Positions 37,153 to 48,420 of a stretch of DNA of 64,000 nucleotides are shown here, piece by piece. The stretch comes from Ziziphus jujuba (taxonomy: Eukaryota; Streptophyta; Magnoliopsida; Rosales; Rhamnaceae), in NCBI RefSeq assembly GCF_031755915.1, contig NC_083380.1, forward strand, positions 13,144,001 to 13,208,000. The letters are read 5' to 3'. The notes beneath the pieces are model-generated. The model did not search any database. It saw only the letters and a list, made by a program, of their open reading frames with translations, and was not told the origin of the DNA. Made by a program: the position numbers and the translations under genes. Each line of letters starts with the position of its first letter. Position 1 is the first letter of the stretch.

Positions 37153-38907
37153 TCATTGGTTTGAGATACTTGTGATCATCGCTGTTGCCCATTCATCTCT
37201 AAATTCGTTGACATTTTCAGCTTGTAACCAAGTGACACCTTCGTACTGAACATGAGAAACTTATGTTAATACATATACAAATAATCATAAATATTAATTA
37301 TTACATAATAGAAATATGATGAAATCATTAAATTAATAATAATTTACCATTCCTCTTAAGTCCCCGGGAGGAACTTTACGCCTAATGATATCTCGCATTA
37401 TCATCATCATATAGTAACCGCATTTTGTACTCCTGGGCTGCATCGGTGTCTAAATTTGCAAACAGTAAATTATGTGTAATATTAGATACGAATATATACA
37501 AGTATTTAAATTAACTAACAACTAATAATGCTAAGTTTATATATAATAATTACCTTAGTATTTTGCCACCGAAGTTTCTTTTCAAATGTCTTTCCTTGGT
37601 TCCATGCAATGAAGGAACTATATAGAAATATAAATATTGTATAAGATTATACAGTAGCTTCAAAGGTACAAATCCAATATAAGAACAATTAATTAAAAAT
37701 ATTAGAGTTATTAACTTACTCGTCGATCAAAGTTTTTAGATCCTTATCAATTATATTCTTATGAGTCTTCAAAGAATCAAAAAACCATGCTACTGCTTTG
37801 TATAAATCAACAACACATAGCATCCAATGATTCCTAAAAACACCAATAAATATTTTAGTTAATATGATGTTTTTCGAAATTAATATTTTCACAACATAAT
37901 TCAATTAAAACTAACACAATATTACCTTGCACAGTAGGGAAAGAACAATAGTTGATTATTTCTTGCATCTTGCCATCTACTCAATATATTTAATATCCGT
38001 TCACGAGGGTTTGGATGACTAACCGAAGCAATAATATCTGGATGAACAAAGCAATAATTCCCTTCGAAGGAGCCCGTCAATCCCTCACATAAATGCCTAC
38101 ATTACAAGTAATTATAGTGTTTAATTAATTAAATTAAAGAATTAGTTATAAAGACATCCAAATTTAGTTTACCTTATGTAGAACAAGATGCATTCGGAAG
38201 ATAATTCTTGCATGTAACAAAAATCGTTTATATCGCTACTCGCTGTGCCCAACTGTTGTTCTTCCCCAAAGATCTCTTTTTTCATATTAAAAAACCATAA
38301 ATGATCGCTATCGACGTCCTTGATCCGACGTAGCAACTCTCGGATCGCTGGGGTAACGACTAAGGGATCAACATTATCATCTTGATCATTCTCAACATTT
38401 GACCTGTTCGAGCTTCCCTACAAAATATCAACAAACAACATTTAAAATAGAACAAAAACGAAATTATTATAAACTTCATTAATATATATAGCTGCATCGA
38501 ACAATACCTCCTCAGATGGCAAGATAACAAGATCTCTTAGCCATGCAACAAATGCACCTTCAGCATCACCAACACGTATGATGTCAAATGACGGAATAGG
38601 CAAAGGTGCAAATCCATCAATAACGTCATCAACAGTGACCTTATAATTTGCTGTACCTAGCTTCACACCATGGCACATATCCGTTGGCAGCGAAGGTACC
38701 ACAGTGCCACGTGCTACTATATGGCCAACATTGCCTTGTGCAAGATTGCATTTTACACCCTGCAAAGTTTTAAAAATAAAAAATAAAAAGATTAATATAT
38801 GTTCACATGACAATATTCCTTCAACTTAAAGACTCAATCCCATGACCTCATGGCGGTAGGTAAGACTTCAACCATGGGAGCTATATAGATAGTAATAACC
38901 CACTTAA

Positions 38908-38945
<38 letters not shown>

Positions 38946-40735
38946 ATTACCTCAGGATAGATCCGAGGAGCATCAATCCACGATGTAGATTGGGTCTCAT
39001 GAGCAGCAACATCATCGAATTGGGTGCCCGAAGCATCAACATCATTGGCTGGGGGGGTCCCATGAGCAGCAACATCATCGACTTGGGTCCCAGGAGCATT
39101 AACATCATCGGCTGGGGGGGTCCCTTGACCAGCAACATCATCAACTTGGGTCCCAGGAGCAGCAACAGTATCGGCTGGATGAGCGAGTGACGGAATCTCA
39201 ATACCACATGCCGATATGAGCGCATCAACTTGGGCAGCGCTGCTGTTGCTTGAATTTCTGACGATCGCCACCAGACCTTTGAGCAGCATCTCATAGATTG
39301 AATTGTTTCCACTTCCCTCCAACTTAGTCTTTTTTTGTGAACTCGGCTTAGGAGTATGGAAAAAGTTATTCACCGTGTATCCTTTGCCTCGACCCCTAAG
39401 CCTACCTCCATACTCCTCTTTTCCCAAAGCTTTTGTTAGGATATCCACCGGAGGTGAAGGCCGAATTTCTCCTTCTGTTGCCTTCTTCTTTAAGTCATTC
39501 TATAATATATTGTTTAAATGATTGAATATATCAGTTTATATAATAATGAACTAAATAATAATATATGCAACAAATATTCATAAGAAATACAATACTCACA
39601 ATTTTTTCCGCTACATGTTCAGTTTCTTCATTTGCATATTTTCCATCCTTCCCCATACGTGCCCGTATCCACAGGTCATCTCGGGCTACATAATCTTTGG
39701 TGCCTCTTTCAAGTTGCTTCAAAATTACAAATAAATTAATTTTAATAATGCAAGTGATCAAGTAACAATGACAAAATTAATATGGTTAAATGTAAATAAA
39801 AATAAATTGCATAGAATGGCTCTTTCTAATCTCGCGTAGCCCATTGCACCCATCCTATGCGGATACTTGTTTAATTGCCGTTTTTCCGAACATTTTTGAC
39901 TTAATGCCTACAAAAGTTATAAACATACATATTAGAAAACCCAAATAACATAAGTCACCATAAAAAATTTTAATTTTTATATAAATAATGGCAGCGCAAT
40001 TTAATACAACATTAATGTGCATTAAATAAAACTATACCTGGAATTTATCCGACAACCTTTGTTGTACAAAATCATCCCACACCTCTTGGCTTATGAATTC
40101 ATAAATTGAGGGTCGATGCTTCAACTTTTCGGGTGTGTCAATATATGGTCGAACAAAATATCTATATAAGTAATTCTTGAATTTTCTCCATTTGTCACAA
40201 CAATATTTTAAAGTTGCCTTCCTAAAACTATCATCCTTACCCGTATATTGCTGCAAAATTAAAAAATATATATATTTAGTAACATTGATTGACAAGTAAA
40301 TGTGGTAAGTTAGAAATGCAAGTAAAATGCATACATACAAGCTGCAAATGCAAAAAAGGAATTATAAAATCTCCATCAATTAAATATTATTCATAATAAA
40401 CAATATCTAACAATAATGCACTCCGTACATTTATTGATGCCCATAGGTTATCTTTTAACCTATTGGACACATCTCTCCAATTAGGTATATTAATTGGTAT
40501 TGTGCTCCTAGCCAACGAGCCCTCCAAATCGTTTAGTCGAACGGCCTCAGAGTTAATAGCAACTCCAACCTCATTATATTGAGGTTCCAAGCTTTTTTTT
40601 TCCCGCCAAATGCTTCCTAAGGCCTTTCATTGTTGTGGCCCCTCGTTTTCTACGCCTTGGGGATGATGTATTCGGCCTTTCCATATCACTGGATGGTGAT
40701 CCAGTGCCATCCCCAATCCGAGAGGACACGTTCAT
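37153..40735 (-). CDS. Transposase_24 / DUF8039 / Ulp1-type protease fusion (12 exons)
   Basis: Exons read on the minus strand: 40429-40735, 40038-40250, about 39812-39907, 39600-39716, 38951-39499, 38508-38759, 38173-38417, 37926-38096, 37720-37833, 37554-37617, 37348-37449 and 37153-37245. All phases join except the exon 3 donor, which is unclear, and an A-run in exon 1 near 40591-40600 that needs a one-base shift. The product is about 770 residues. The plant transposase (Ptta/En/Spm, Transposase_24) region spans exons 1-4: NWRDVSNRLKDNLW, DDSFRKATLKYCCDKWRKFK, KYPHRMGAMGYARLE. Exon 5 is a linker with about 20-residue repeats (APGTQVDDVA...). Exon 6 is DUF8039-like (VARGTVVPSLPTDMCHGVKL). 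Exons 7-12 form a C48 peptidase with His in NHWMLCVVDL, Asp in WFFDSLK, and Gln and Cys in MQPRSTKCGYY. It probably binds element DNA and cleaves SUMO-like conjugates. Both roles are inferred. Confidence 0.8.
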
Positions 40736-41937
40736 TAAAAGGATCCATAATTCTACATACAAAAAACATAAACACAAATTAATATTACTAACAATATGAA
40801 CATAGGGTGTAGTATAATGAATAAACCATTAATAACAATAATAAACGATAAATTCATGTAATTTATTTACCAAGTGATGCAGTAATAGTATCTTCTCTTA
40901 ACATCTATCCTCTTTAACAGTCATTAACATTTTCAAACTTTGCATCCAGCGACTAAATCACTAATGGATTTTGAGTCGTACAAACGACGTCGTTTTAAGA
41001 CCCGCAACAGAGCACCACCTCTGACATTTCCCACGCAATTTATAAAGGCTATATCTTGAATTTAACCATATAAACACATAATACAAATATTAGCATATCA
41101 TTTTGCTTTACATACAATCGAACCCCACTCAATAAATATAGCTATTTTTCCAAACAAAATTTAGCTAACCCATTGTCAACAACAAGCCATGATTTTGACA
41201 ACATAAAACCCCACCAAAATTATAGTAATGAACAAATATTTAGAAAAACAAAAAAACCAAGCAAACAGAATATTTTTTCCAGCAAACACATACACCACCG
41301 AACCCCAAAAGGGATGAAAAACAGCACACAAAAATAGCACACATACACCACCGAACCCCAAAAGGGATGAAAAACAGCACACCTTTACAAATCCAGCAAT
41401 CAAGAGGAACTTTAAGCCACCACAGCGGCCGATGGCGATGGCATGACAGAAACCCAGCAACCCAATCCCGGCGACGAGACGGCAAAAATCCCAGCCACCC
41501 AGCGTGACGGCGACATACAGGACCCACCGAACATGGCGACGGCGACGGCGACAGCAAAAGGGTGAAGTTCTTCCAACCCAACCACCGGCAAGAAGAAGAA
41601 GCAGAGGAAGAAGGAACTTTGAAATTTAGGAAAGAAACCCACAAAATCCTTCAAACCCTTGAAAGAAACAAGAATGCATAATGAGAGTGTGATCCTTCAA
41701 AATCTTCTCGGACCTCCTAGATTGCTTCCAACTCTCAAGTTTCCGTACTTGGGGTTAATTTTTGAAAAGAAAACCCATAGATTAACGTGCCATTTTATTT
41801 CTAATATTTCCAATATTTCCTGAATATTGGGGAATAAAAAATGGTTATTAAAAACATTTTAGGGGCAAATAAAAATATTTAAAGACACTTACAAATGAAA
41901 AAATGGAAATACAAAAAAAAAAAATGAAATTAGAACG
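40736..41937. other. Internal, 5' flank of the transposon gene
   Basis: A 56-base word (ACATACACCACCGAACCCC then AAAAGGGATG...) is duplicated at about 41287-41400. A GC-rich stretch at 41400-41600 with CGGCGAC/GGCGACGG repeats may be the transcription start region and leader of the minus-strand gene. The open frames within it overlap and are not protein-like. Confidence 0.45.
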
Positions 41938-43943
41938 AGCGACGTATAAAGAAGAAACTACGTCGCCTATAAAAATTAAAAAGCATATAAATTTTAAGTG
42001 TTTTGAAATGTTAAATAAAAAATAAATATACTTGAAAGAAAATCAGATTGATTAACAAAATGAAAAAAAAAAAAAAAAACTCATTCATGTTGTTTAAATA
42101 TTTTCACTGGTGATTTGATGCTGAGAGAAAATCAGATTGATTAAATAGAAAGATCACTCACCAAATATATATATTTGCTAACATTAATTAAACAAAAAAT
42201 TTGTTAATTTAATAAGTTGCTTAAATATATTAACACGATATTTGATTTTGTAAAGAAAATCAAATTGAGTTAAAAAAAAGAATCAAAAAAATTTATATTT
42301 GATTACGCATAATAGTGATTATGAGTCACCTAATACTCATAATTTAAAAAACAAAGAACAAAAAAAAAACCTACTTTATCTTGTTTAAATATTTCAACTG
42401 GTTATTTGATCCTGAAAGAAAATCAAATTGATTAAACATGAAGATAAAAAAAAAAATTAAAAGTTGATTATAGGCGACGCATAAGAGAGATAATGCGTCG
42501 CCTATTACTATAATATATAAAAAAAAACTTTCTTTATCTTGTTTAAATATTTTCACTGGTTATTTGATGCTGAAAGAAAATCAAATTAGTTAAACAGGAA
42601 GATAAAAAAAAAAAAAAAATTACCATTTGATTATAGGTGACGCATAAGAGTGATTATGTGTCGCCTATTATTAAAATCTATAAAAAAAAAAAATACTTTC
42701 TTTATCTTGTTTAAATATTTTCACTGGTTATTTGATGCTGAAAGAAAATCAAATTGATTAAATAGGAAGATAAAAGAAAAAAAAAATTACCATTTGATTA
42801 TAGGCGATGCATAAGAGTGTTTATGCGTCGCCTATTACTATAATATAAAAAAAAAAAACTTTTTTTATCTTGTTTAAATATTTTCACTGGTTATTTGATG
42901 CTGAAAGAAAATCAAATTGGTTAAACAGGAAGATAAAAAAAAAATTACCATTTGATTATAGGCGACTCATAAGAGCGATTATGCGTCGTCTATTATTAAA
43001 ATTTATAAAAAAAAAAACTTTCTTTATCTTATTTAAATATTTTCACTGGTTATTTGATGCTAAAAGAAAATCAAATTGATTAAACAGGAATATAAAAAAA
43101 AAATTATCATTTGATTATAGGCGACGCATAAGAGTGTTTATGCGTCACCTATTACATATAATTTAAAAAAAAAAAGAACAAAAAAAAAAAACTACTTTAT
43201 CTTGTTTAAATATTTTAAATGGTTATTTGATGCTAAAAGAAAATCAAATTGATTAACAGGAAGATAAAAAAAAAAAAAATTTGATCATAGGCGACGCATA
43301 AGAGTGATTATGCATCGCCTATTACTTATAATTTATAATAAAAAAAATTTTTCTTTATCTTGTTTAAATATTTTCACTGGTAATTTGATGCTGAAAGAAA
43401 ATCAAATTTATTAAACAGGAAGATTAAAAAGAAAAAAAAATTACCATTTGATTATAGGCGGCTCATAAGAGTGTTTATGTGTCGCCTATTACTATAATTT
43501 AAAAAAAAATCTTTATTTTGTTTAAATATTTTCACTGGTTATTTGATGCTAATAGAAAATCAAATTGATTAAACAGGAAGAAAAAAGAAATTACCATTTG
43601 ATTATAGGCGACGCATAAGAGTGATTATGCATCGCCTATTATTAAAATTTATGTTAAAAAAAAAACTTTCTTTATGTTGTTTAAATATTTTCACTGGTTA
43701 TTTGATGCTGAAATAAAATCAAATTGATTAAATAGGAAGATAAAAAAAAATTACCATTTGATTATAGGCGACGCATAAGAGTGTTTATGCGTCGCCTATT
43801 ACTACAATATAAAAAAAAAAAAACTTTCTTTATCTTGTTTAAATATTTTCACTAGTTATTTGATGCTAAAAGAAAATCAAATTGATTAAACAGGAATATA
43901 AAAAAAAAAATTATCATTTGATTATAGGCGACGCATAAGAGTG
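41938..43943 (-). repeat. Right subterminal array, about 12 palindromic units
   Basis: The units are about 155-165 bp and are the inverse of the left array: TTTAAATATTTTCACTGGTT, ATTTGATGCTGAAAGAAAAT, CAAATTGATTAAACAGGAAG, an A-tract, then GGCGACGCATAAGAGTGATT and ATGCGTCGCC. Core sites lie near 41940, 42303, 42474, 42635, 42801, 42960, 43119, 43289, 43457, 43607, 43767 and a final half site at 43927-43943 that forms the end of the element. Confidence 0.9.
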
Positions 43944-43997
43944 TTTTCCAAAGCATAAAGTTCCATGTTGAGTGTTATTGCTCTTGAAATTACATGT

Positions 43998-44652
43998 CTA
44001 GTCTTTTGCTTCACAATCCCTACAGTTTGGTTTAGACCATTCCAGCCGAATATCATTCACTTGTTCGAACATTTCATCTGAGTAGCCTGATAAGTCGTAC
44101 AGCTTGGTACAAGACACAAAGGACCGGTAGCCATTGATATTAGTAGCATGTGTGGTGCATGTAAATCTGATACCTTGAGTCACCGGGGCAGGACATCTGT
44201 TGGCTGTGTGGTGCATGTAATATTGAAGAGCAATTGAATAGGGTATAGTTGTATGAGAACCGACTAATAAGTTGGAAAGGAGGAATTGATGGATAGGAAA
44301 TGTTTAAAAGCAGGTTTTCATGGCAATGATTTGGGTCATAAATATGAATTGTCTGTGATTTGTAATCTATTTTTCCTATTAAGAAGTTAATGGGAATTGA
44401 ATCAATCGAAAGCTTAAGCGTAGTGTGACTGGTAGAGGTGCAGGATACAGAGAAGCTAGGATAGCCACAGGAGTCAGGGTGTCTGTGTTTGAGTCGGAAA
44501 TGGAATCTGATAGGAGGGCCATTTTTTTTGCAGTACCTTGATTCCGAACACACTTTTTGAGCTGCATCTAATCTTATATCTGCCACAACTATGGTCAACA
44601 ACAACAACAACAACCCTATACAATACAACACCATTTCTATAACAACTCTCAT
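43998..44652 (-). pseudogene. GUB_WAK-type receptor ectodomain (ATL20/LRK10L-like), truncated
   Basis: The start at 44652 gives a signal peptide (MVLYCIGLLLLLLTIVVAD), then a cysteine-rich GUB_WAK-binding domain: CGYPSFSVSC, YDPNHCHENLLLNIS, NYTLFNCSS. After YQIYM the frame is lost at about 44160 and the match resumes in another frame as NGYRSFVSCTKLYDLSGY and LEWSKPNCRDCEAKD, then stops at 43998. Family members continue with a membrane segment and a RING or kinase domain. Neither is present, and the CACTA end lies only 54 bases further on. The family acts as cell-wall-associated receptors or RING-H2 proteins. This copy is a broken piece. Confidence 0.75.
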
Positions 44653-45393
44653 CTTTTTAGTCCTATACCGGACTCTAGAGTTGATGATCAACAATAGTAC
44701 TATAAAATTTAGATATATATATATATATATACATATAATAAAAAAACAAAAACAAAAACAAAAACAAAGCTAAACAATTTCTACTCAACCATCGGTTACT
44801 ATCTGCCATTAGTGTCAGCCTATTCTACTACTAGCCATTAGCCTATTCTGCTATTAGCCATTAGCCAATTTCCTCCTTCATGCCCATTACAAATTGTCTC
44901 CCACGCATATAGCCTTGCCTTACTAATTAAATCAGAAACATATTAAATATAAATACTCGTTGCTCATTAGTCATCATTTCCCATTCATCAATTAAGCCAA
45001 AAACCATTTATATTCTAATATCCCAATTACTTCCTTAAATTCTATCAAAAACTAAAAGTAACAACTACAAATGACTATTCACAAAAAACAAACTAACAAA
45101 TGACACCTACATGATTAAAATAGAAAAAGAAGACTTCATACGTTTCCATAATCTCCGTTGATTCTGGCAATGGTTTATCTACCATTGTGTTATAGCACAC
45201 CACTGAGCCTTTGGCTAGTTCTGATGGTTGGAAAAGCAAATTAATTCTCAGTGTGGCCACCACCTGTAGTGTGCAGGTCGTGTCAAAATTTTTTTCTAAA
45301 ATCATGTCAACACTAGAGTTCGATGATCAACAATTGCACCATAAAATGCTTAATTTACGAGTTCCAACCATGATTATAACACATTCACACCCA

Positions 45394-45424
<31 letters not shown>

Positions 45425-47214
45425 TAATCTATAATACGGACGAGATTCAAAACAAATTTTGCAGAACTGCGTATGAAACTTCCTATGCATTTTAATAGTA
45501 CAAAGTTTATCTTACGCGTCCCAAGCACTATTATAAATTTATAACACAATACACTTTAAAAGTTTTACAACAGACAAATTGGTCTTCCACTTTCCAAAGA
45601 AAATGATGAAAGCAATACGGACAAGTTGACAAAATTTTCTATGTAACCAAAAAAAAAAAAGAAAAAGAAAAATCCATAGCCAAGATGGAGTTGAAATTAA
45701 TGGATGATTCAAAGCAAATTTTTGCAGAACTGCAGTGAAACTTTCAACTCCACAATAGGCAGCTTCAACATCTTTACCACTGGCCATGCATAGTACTCTA
45801 CGTATGGCGATCCTGTAAACAAAAATAAAAAATAACAAAAAATTAAAGAAAGTATAATACTATGTTTGGCGCATCTAAAAGTTGCACAATAGTATACTGA
45901 TTGTTAGAGTTTGGCCCAGGCCCACTTATGTGAATGATTTTGGGTTGGTTGAAAAAAATGAGAATTTTAATCTTTTTATTAAAATGAAACCATATTTTGA
46001 ATGTGGGGGGTTGAGAGTTTTGAGGGTTTACAACTCTTTGTTTGAGAAGTGGTTGCTTGCACGTATGATTCAACGTTCTTTCAGTTTTGGAAAAATAAAC
46101 AGAGAAATATTCTTAAGTTCTTTATGTGAAGAATAGAGAAAAAATCACAGTGATTTTGATACAGTGGTAAAGTAAAAGTACACTGATAGTTCGACAAGAA
46201 AAGCTTCAGAGATGCTGAATCTGAAAGCTTTTGCAGCTATTGCATCTTGGGAGATGACCGTCAGAAAACATATGCACCGATGGGGCAGAAATCATTTTAA
46301 GGAGACTGTAGTACCACACAGACCTCGATTAGACTTCTAGAAATCAGATCTATTAAGAAAATACAGGTTCTAATTATTTTAATTATTTTATGTAATTTTA
46401 TTTATTTTATATTAATATTTGCACATGTATCTACATATATATATATATATTCATACATTGATTCCAACAATCTTAAGATGATTTCCGAATTTTATATATG
46501 TATATATATGTGGAGATTTAATCTATTTATTATGTTAATTAATTATTGTGTATATGTTGCATATACATGGTTATATATATATTGAATATGTGTTTACTAT
46601 TTGAGTTTCCCATTGGCGGAAAAAAAAAATATTTGCATCATACCCGTATACTGTTTTGTGGTTGGGCATGTGTATAATATGTATTTATTTGTAATCAAAT
46701 TTGTTTTACCCAATCCAATACATGCCTTGTTTCTATTTCTTGTATATGTTTAATTTTAAGCTCTGTTTGATTCGGTTAAAAGGAAAAAAAAAAAATTGCA
46801 TCAAACCCGTGGGGTTTAAAAAAAATTTTGGGCAATGATTAAATTTTGTTTTAAGTTAAAATTGTTTCCAAAATTGATTTTCCCATGAATTTCTAAACCT
46901 TTCAGTGATTTTTTGGAAATTTTTTAACTGCCGGAAGAGTAGATTTGAACGAAAAATTGAACCGGATCAAAAAACCCGTTCACCAGTAAAATGGGTTGAG
47001 AAAACCCGGCTGGAGGTTGAAGATGGGTCGAAATTCGGATTAACGGGTCGGAAAAACGGGTTTGGGTAAGAATCTGGGTCAGTGGGCCAGAATTATCAAT
47101 TTTGTTGGGCCTAGCCCAGTTTCACAGCCCAGTCTGCGGTTAGAACAAGCTACTGTTCAGTCCAATATCCAGACCCAAGCCCAAGTCGAAATGGCTCGAT
47201 TGCAATTAGGCTCA
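44653..47214. other. Spacer with unrecognised scraps and possible LTR sequence
   Basis: Two minus-strand frames have protein-like stretches (CTLQVVATLRINLLFQPSEL near 45230-45290 and VESFTAVLQKFALNHPLIS near 45700-45755) but no recognised family. A phrase (GATTCAAA.CAAATTTT.GCA followed by GAACTGC) occurs near 45444 and 45709. The stretch from TGTTAGAGTTTGGCCC (about 45902) onward may be leader or LTR of the copia element that follows, but I cannot define its ends. Confidence 0.4.
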
Positions 47215-47765
47215 CCACATGTCACGACTAGAAAATGCCACATGTCGAGCCGAAGAGTTGACAAATGGCGCACAGTGGCAAGGCGACGTGCTGTCCCGTG
47301 GCTAGGCCATGTGTCGTACAGTGGCAAGGCGACGGGTCGACCAGATGTTCAGCCCCGTGTTACACAATGAGTGCAGACACGTGTTGACCTATTATAGGTG
47401 ATGTGTCAGTCTCGCGGAGAGCTACATGTCGTCTCCTGGATATCCCACGTGTCGACCTAATACAGGTGACACGTGTTAATCTCCGGTGGTGACATGTGTC
47501 GGACAAGTGGGAAGCCCTATGTCCACGTGGTGTTAACACATTAGCATTGCAATCATGTGGACTTGTGCCACATCATCCCATTGATACGTGGCCTTGCACC
47601 ACGTCAGTCCTCTTTTGCCACATGGCGCATGCCACGTCAGTTATGATGTCGTGGCGCGTGCCACTTAAGCAGGATGATGATGTGGCAATATGCCACATCA
47701 GCAGAATGGACGTGGCTGCTTGCCACAGTAGTGGAGTCCCACGTGGTAGCATGCCACATGTCAGT
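47215..47765. other. Cluster of ACGT-core / CCACATGTC-type motifs
   Basis: More than twenty variants of (T)GCCAC(A/G)TG(T)C or its complement occur in 550 bases. These include at least five exact CACGTG sites (near 47377, 47450, 47470, 47524 and 47741) and several GCCACGTCA/GCCACATCA words. The stretch lies directly before a copia gag and is followed by a TTTTACAG acceptor-like site at 47937-47945, so it is probably the untranslated leader of that element. Confidence 0.7.
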
Positions 47766-47947
47766 GAATAGTGACTATGAATAATACCACATGAATAGTA
47801 TTTTTGGTGTGTACAATATTTTTTTGTAGTGTATTCAAAAACCCTAAAAATCACATTTTTTGTGTTTTCCTATTGGAATTGCTTATAATTAGTTTGTTAA
47901 GATAGAAGATAACAACTAATTGATTTATGTTTTGTGATTTTACAGAA

Positions 47948-48420
47948 ATGGCAAGTGGAGACAATAGGACTATGCCTACGCAGACTTTTGGGATTCAGAT
48001 GCCTCATTCTGCAAGTCATGCAGAAAAGCTTGAGAAGTTTAACAAGAGGTGGCTGCAGAAAATGCTATTTTACCTGACTACCCAAGGACTTGTGAAGTAC
48101 TTGACTAAAGATGCGCCACCCAGTGATGAAGAGAGTGATAAGGAGACACTCATGATGGTGGATGCATGGAATAATTCCGATTAGCTATGTCAGAACTATG
48201 TCTTGAATGGCTTTTTTGATGCCCTGTATGGAGTATACTGTGGCACGAAGTCAGCTAAGGAGCTGTGGGAAACACTGGACCATAAGTACAAAACCGAGAA
48301 TGTTGGATCCAGAAAGTTTATTACAGGCCGATTCTTGGACTACATGATAGTGGATACAAAGCCATTAATGAACCAAGTACATGAGTTGTAAGTGCTGATT
48401 CAGGAAATGCTTGCTGAATG
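47948..48420 (+). pseudogene. Ty1/copia gag (UBN2 type), truncated, one in-frame stop
   Basis: The ATG at 47948 directly follows a splice-acceptor-like TTTTACAG. The frame reads KRWLQKMLFYLTTQGLVKYL, VDAWNNSD, a stop at 48182-48184, then [40 protein letters not shown] and [10 protein letters not shown], the gag_pre-UBN2 pattern of plant copia elements. The match ends at about 48418, before the zinc knuckle. No polymerase that clearly belongs to this gag is seen. Confidence 0.85.

Larger units (their letters stand above)
34281..43943 (-). mobile_element. CACTA-like DNA transposon, about 9.66 kb
   Basis: The left end reads CACTATTAGCGACGC and the right end, reverse-complemented, reads CACTCTTATGCGTCGCC, an imperfect CACTA-type terminal repeat. 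Both flanks consist of subterminal arrays of palindromic units in inverse orientation, and a single multi-exon minus-strand gene lies between them. This is the classic layout of an En/Spm-type element. No matching 3-base target duplication is seen (ACA on the left, TTT on the right), so one end may be slightly trimmed or rearranged. No TNP2-type transposase is found, so the element looks non-autonomous for cutting. Confidence 0.75.

Noticed and set aside
38990..39190. Plus-strand frame with repeated SNII-type residues
   Set aside because: It is the antisense shadow of the peptide repeat in the transposon gene's fifth exon.
34630..43943. CRISPR-like regular repeats
   Set aside because: The units are 155-200 bases, diverged and palindromic, in a plant transposon. 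They are subterminal transposon repeats, not a CRISPR array.
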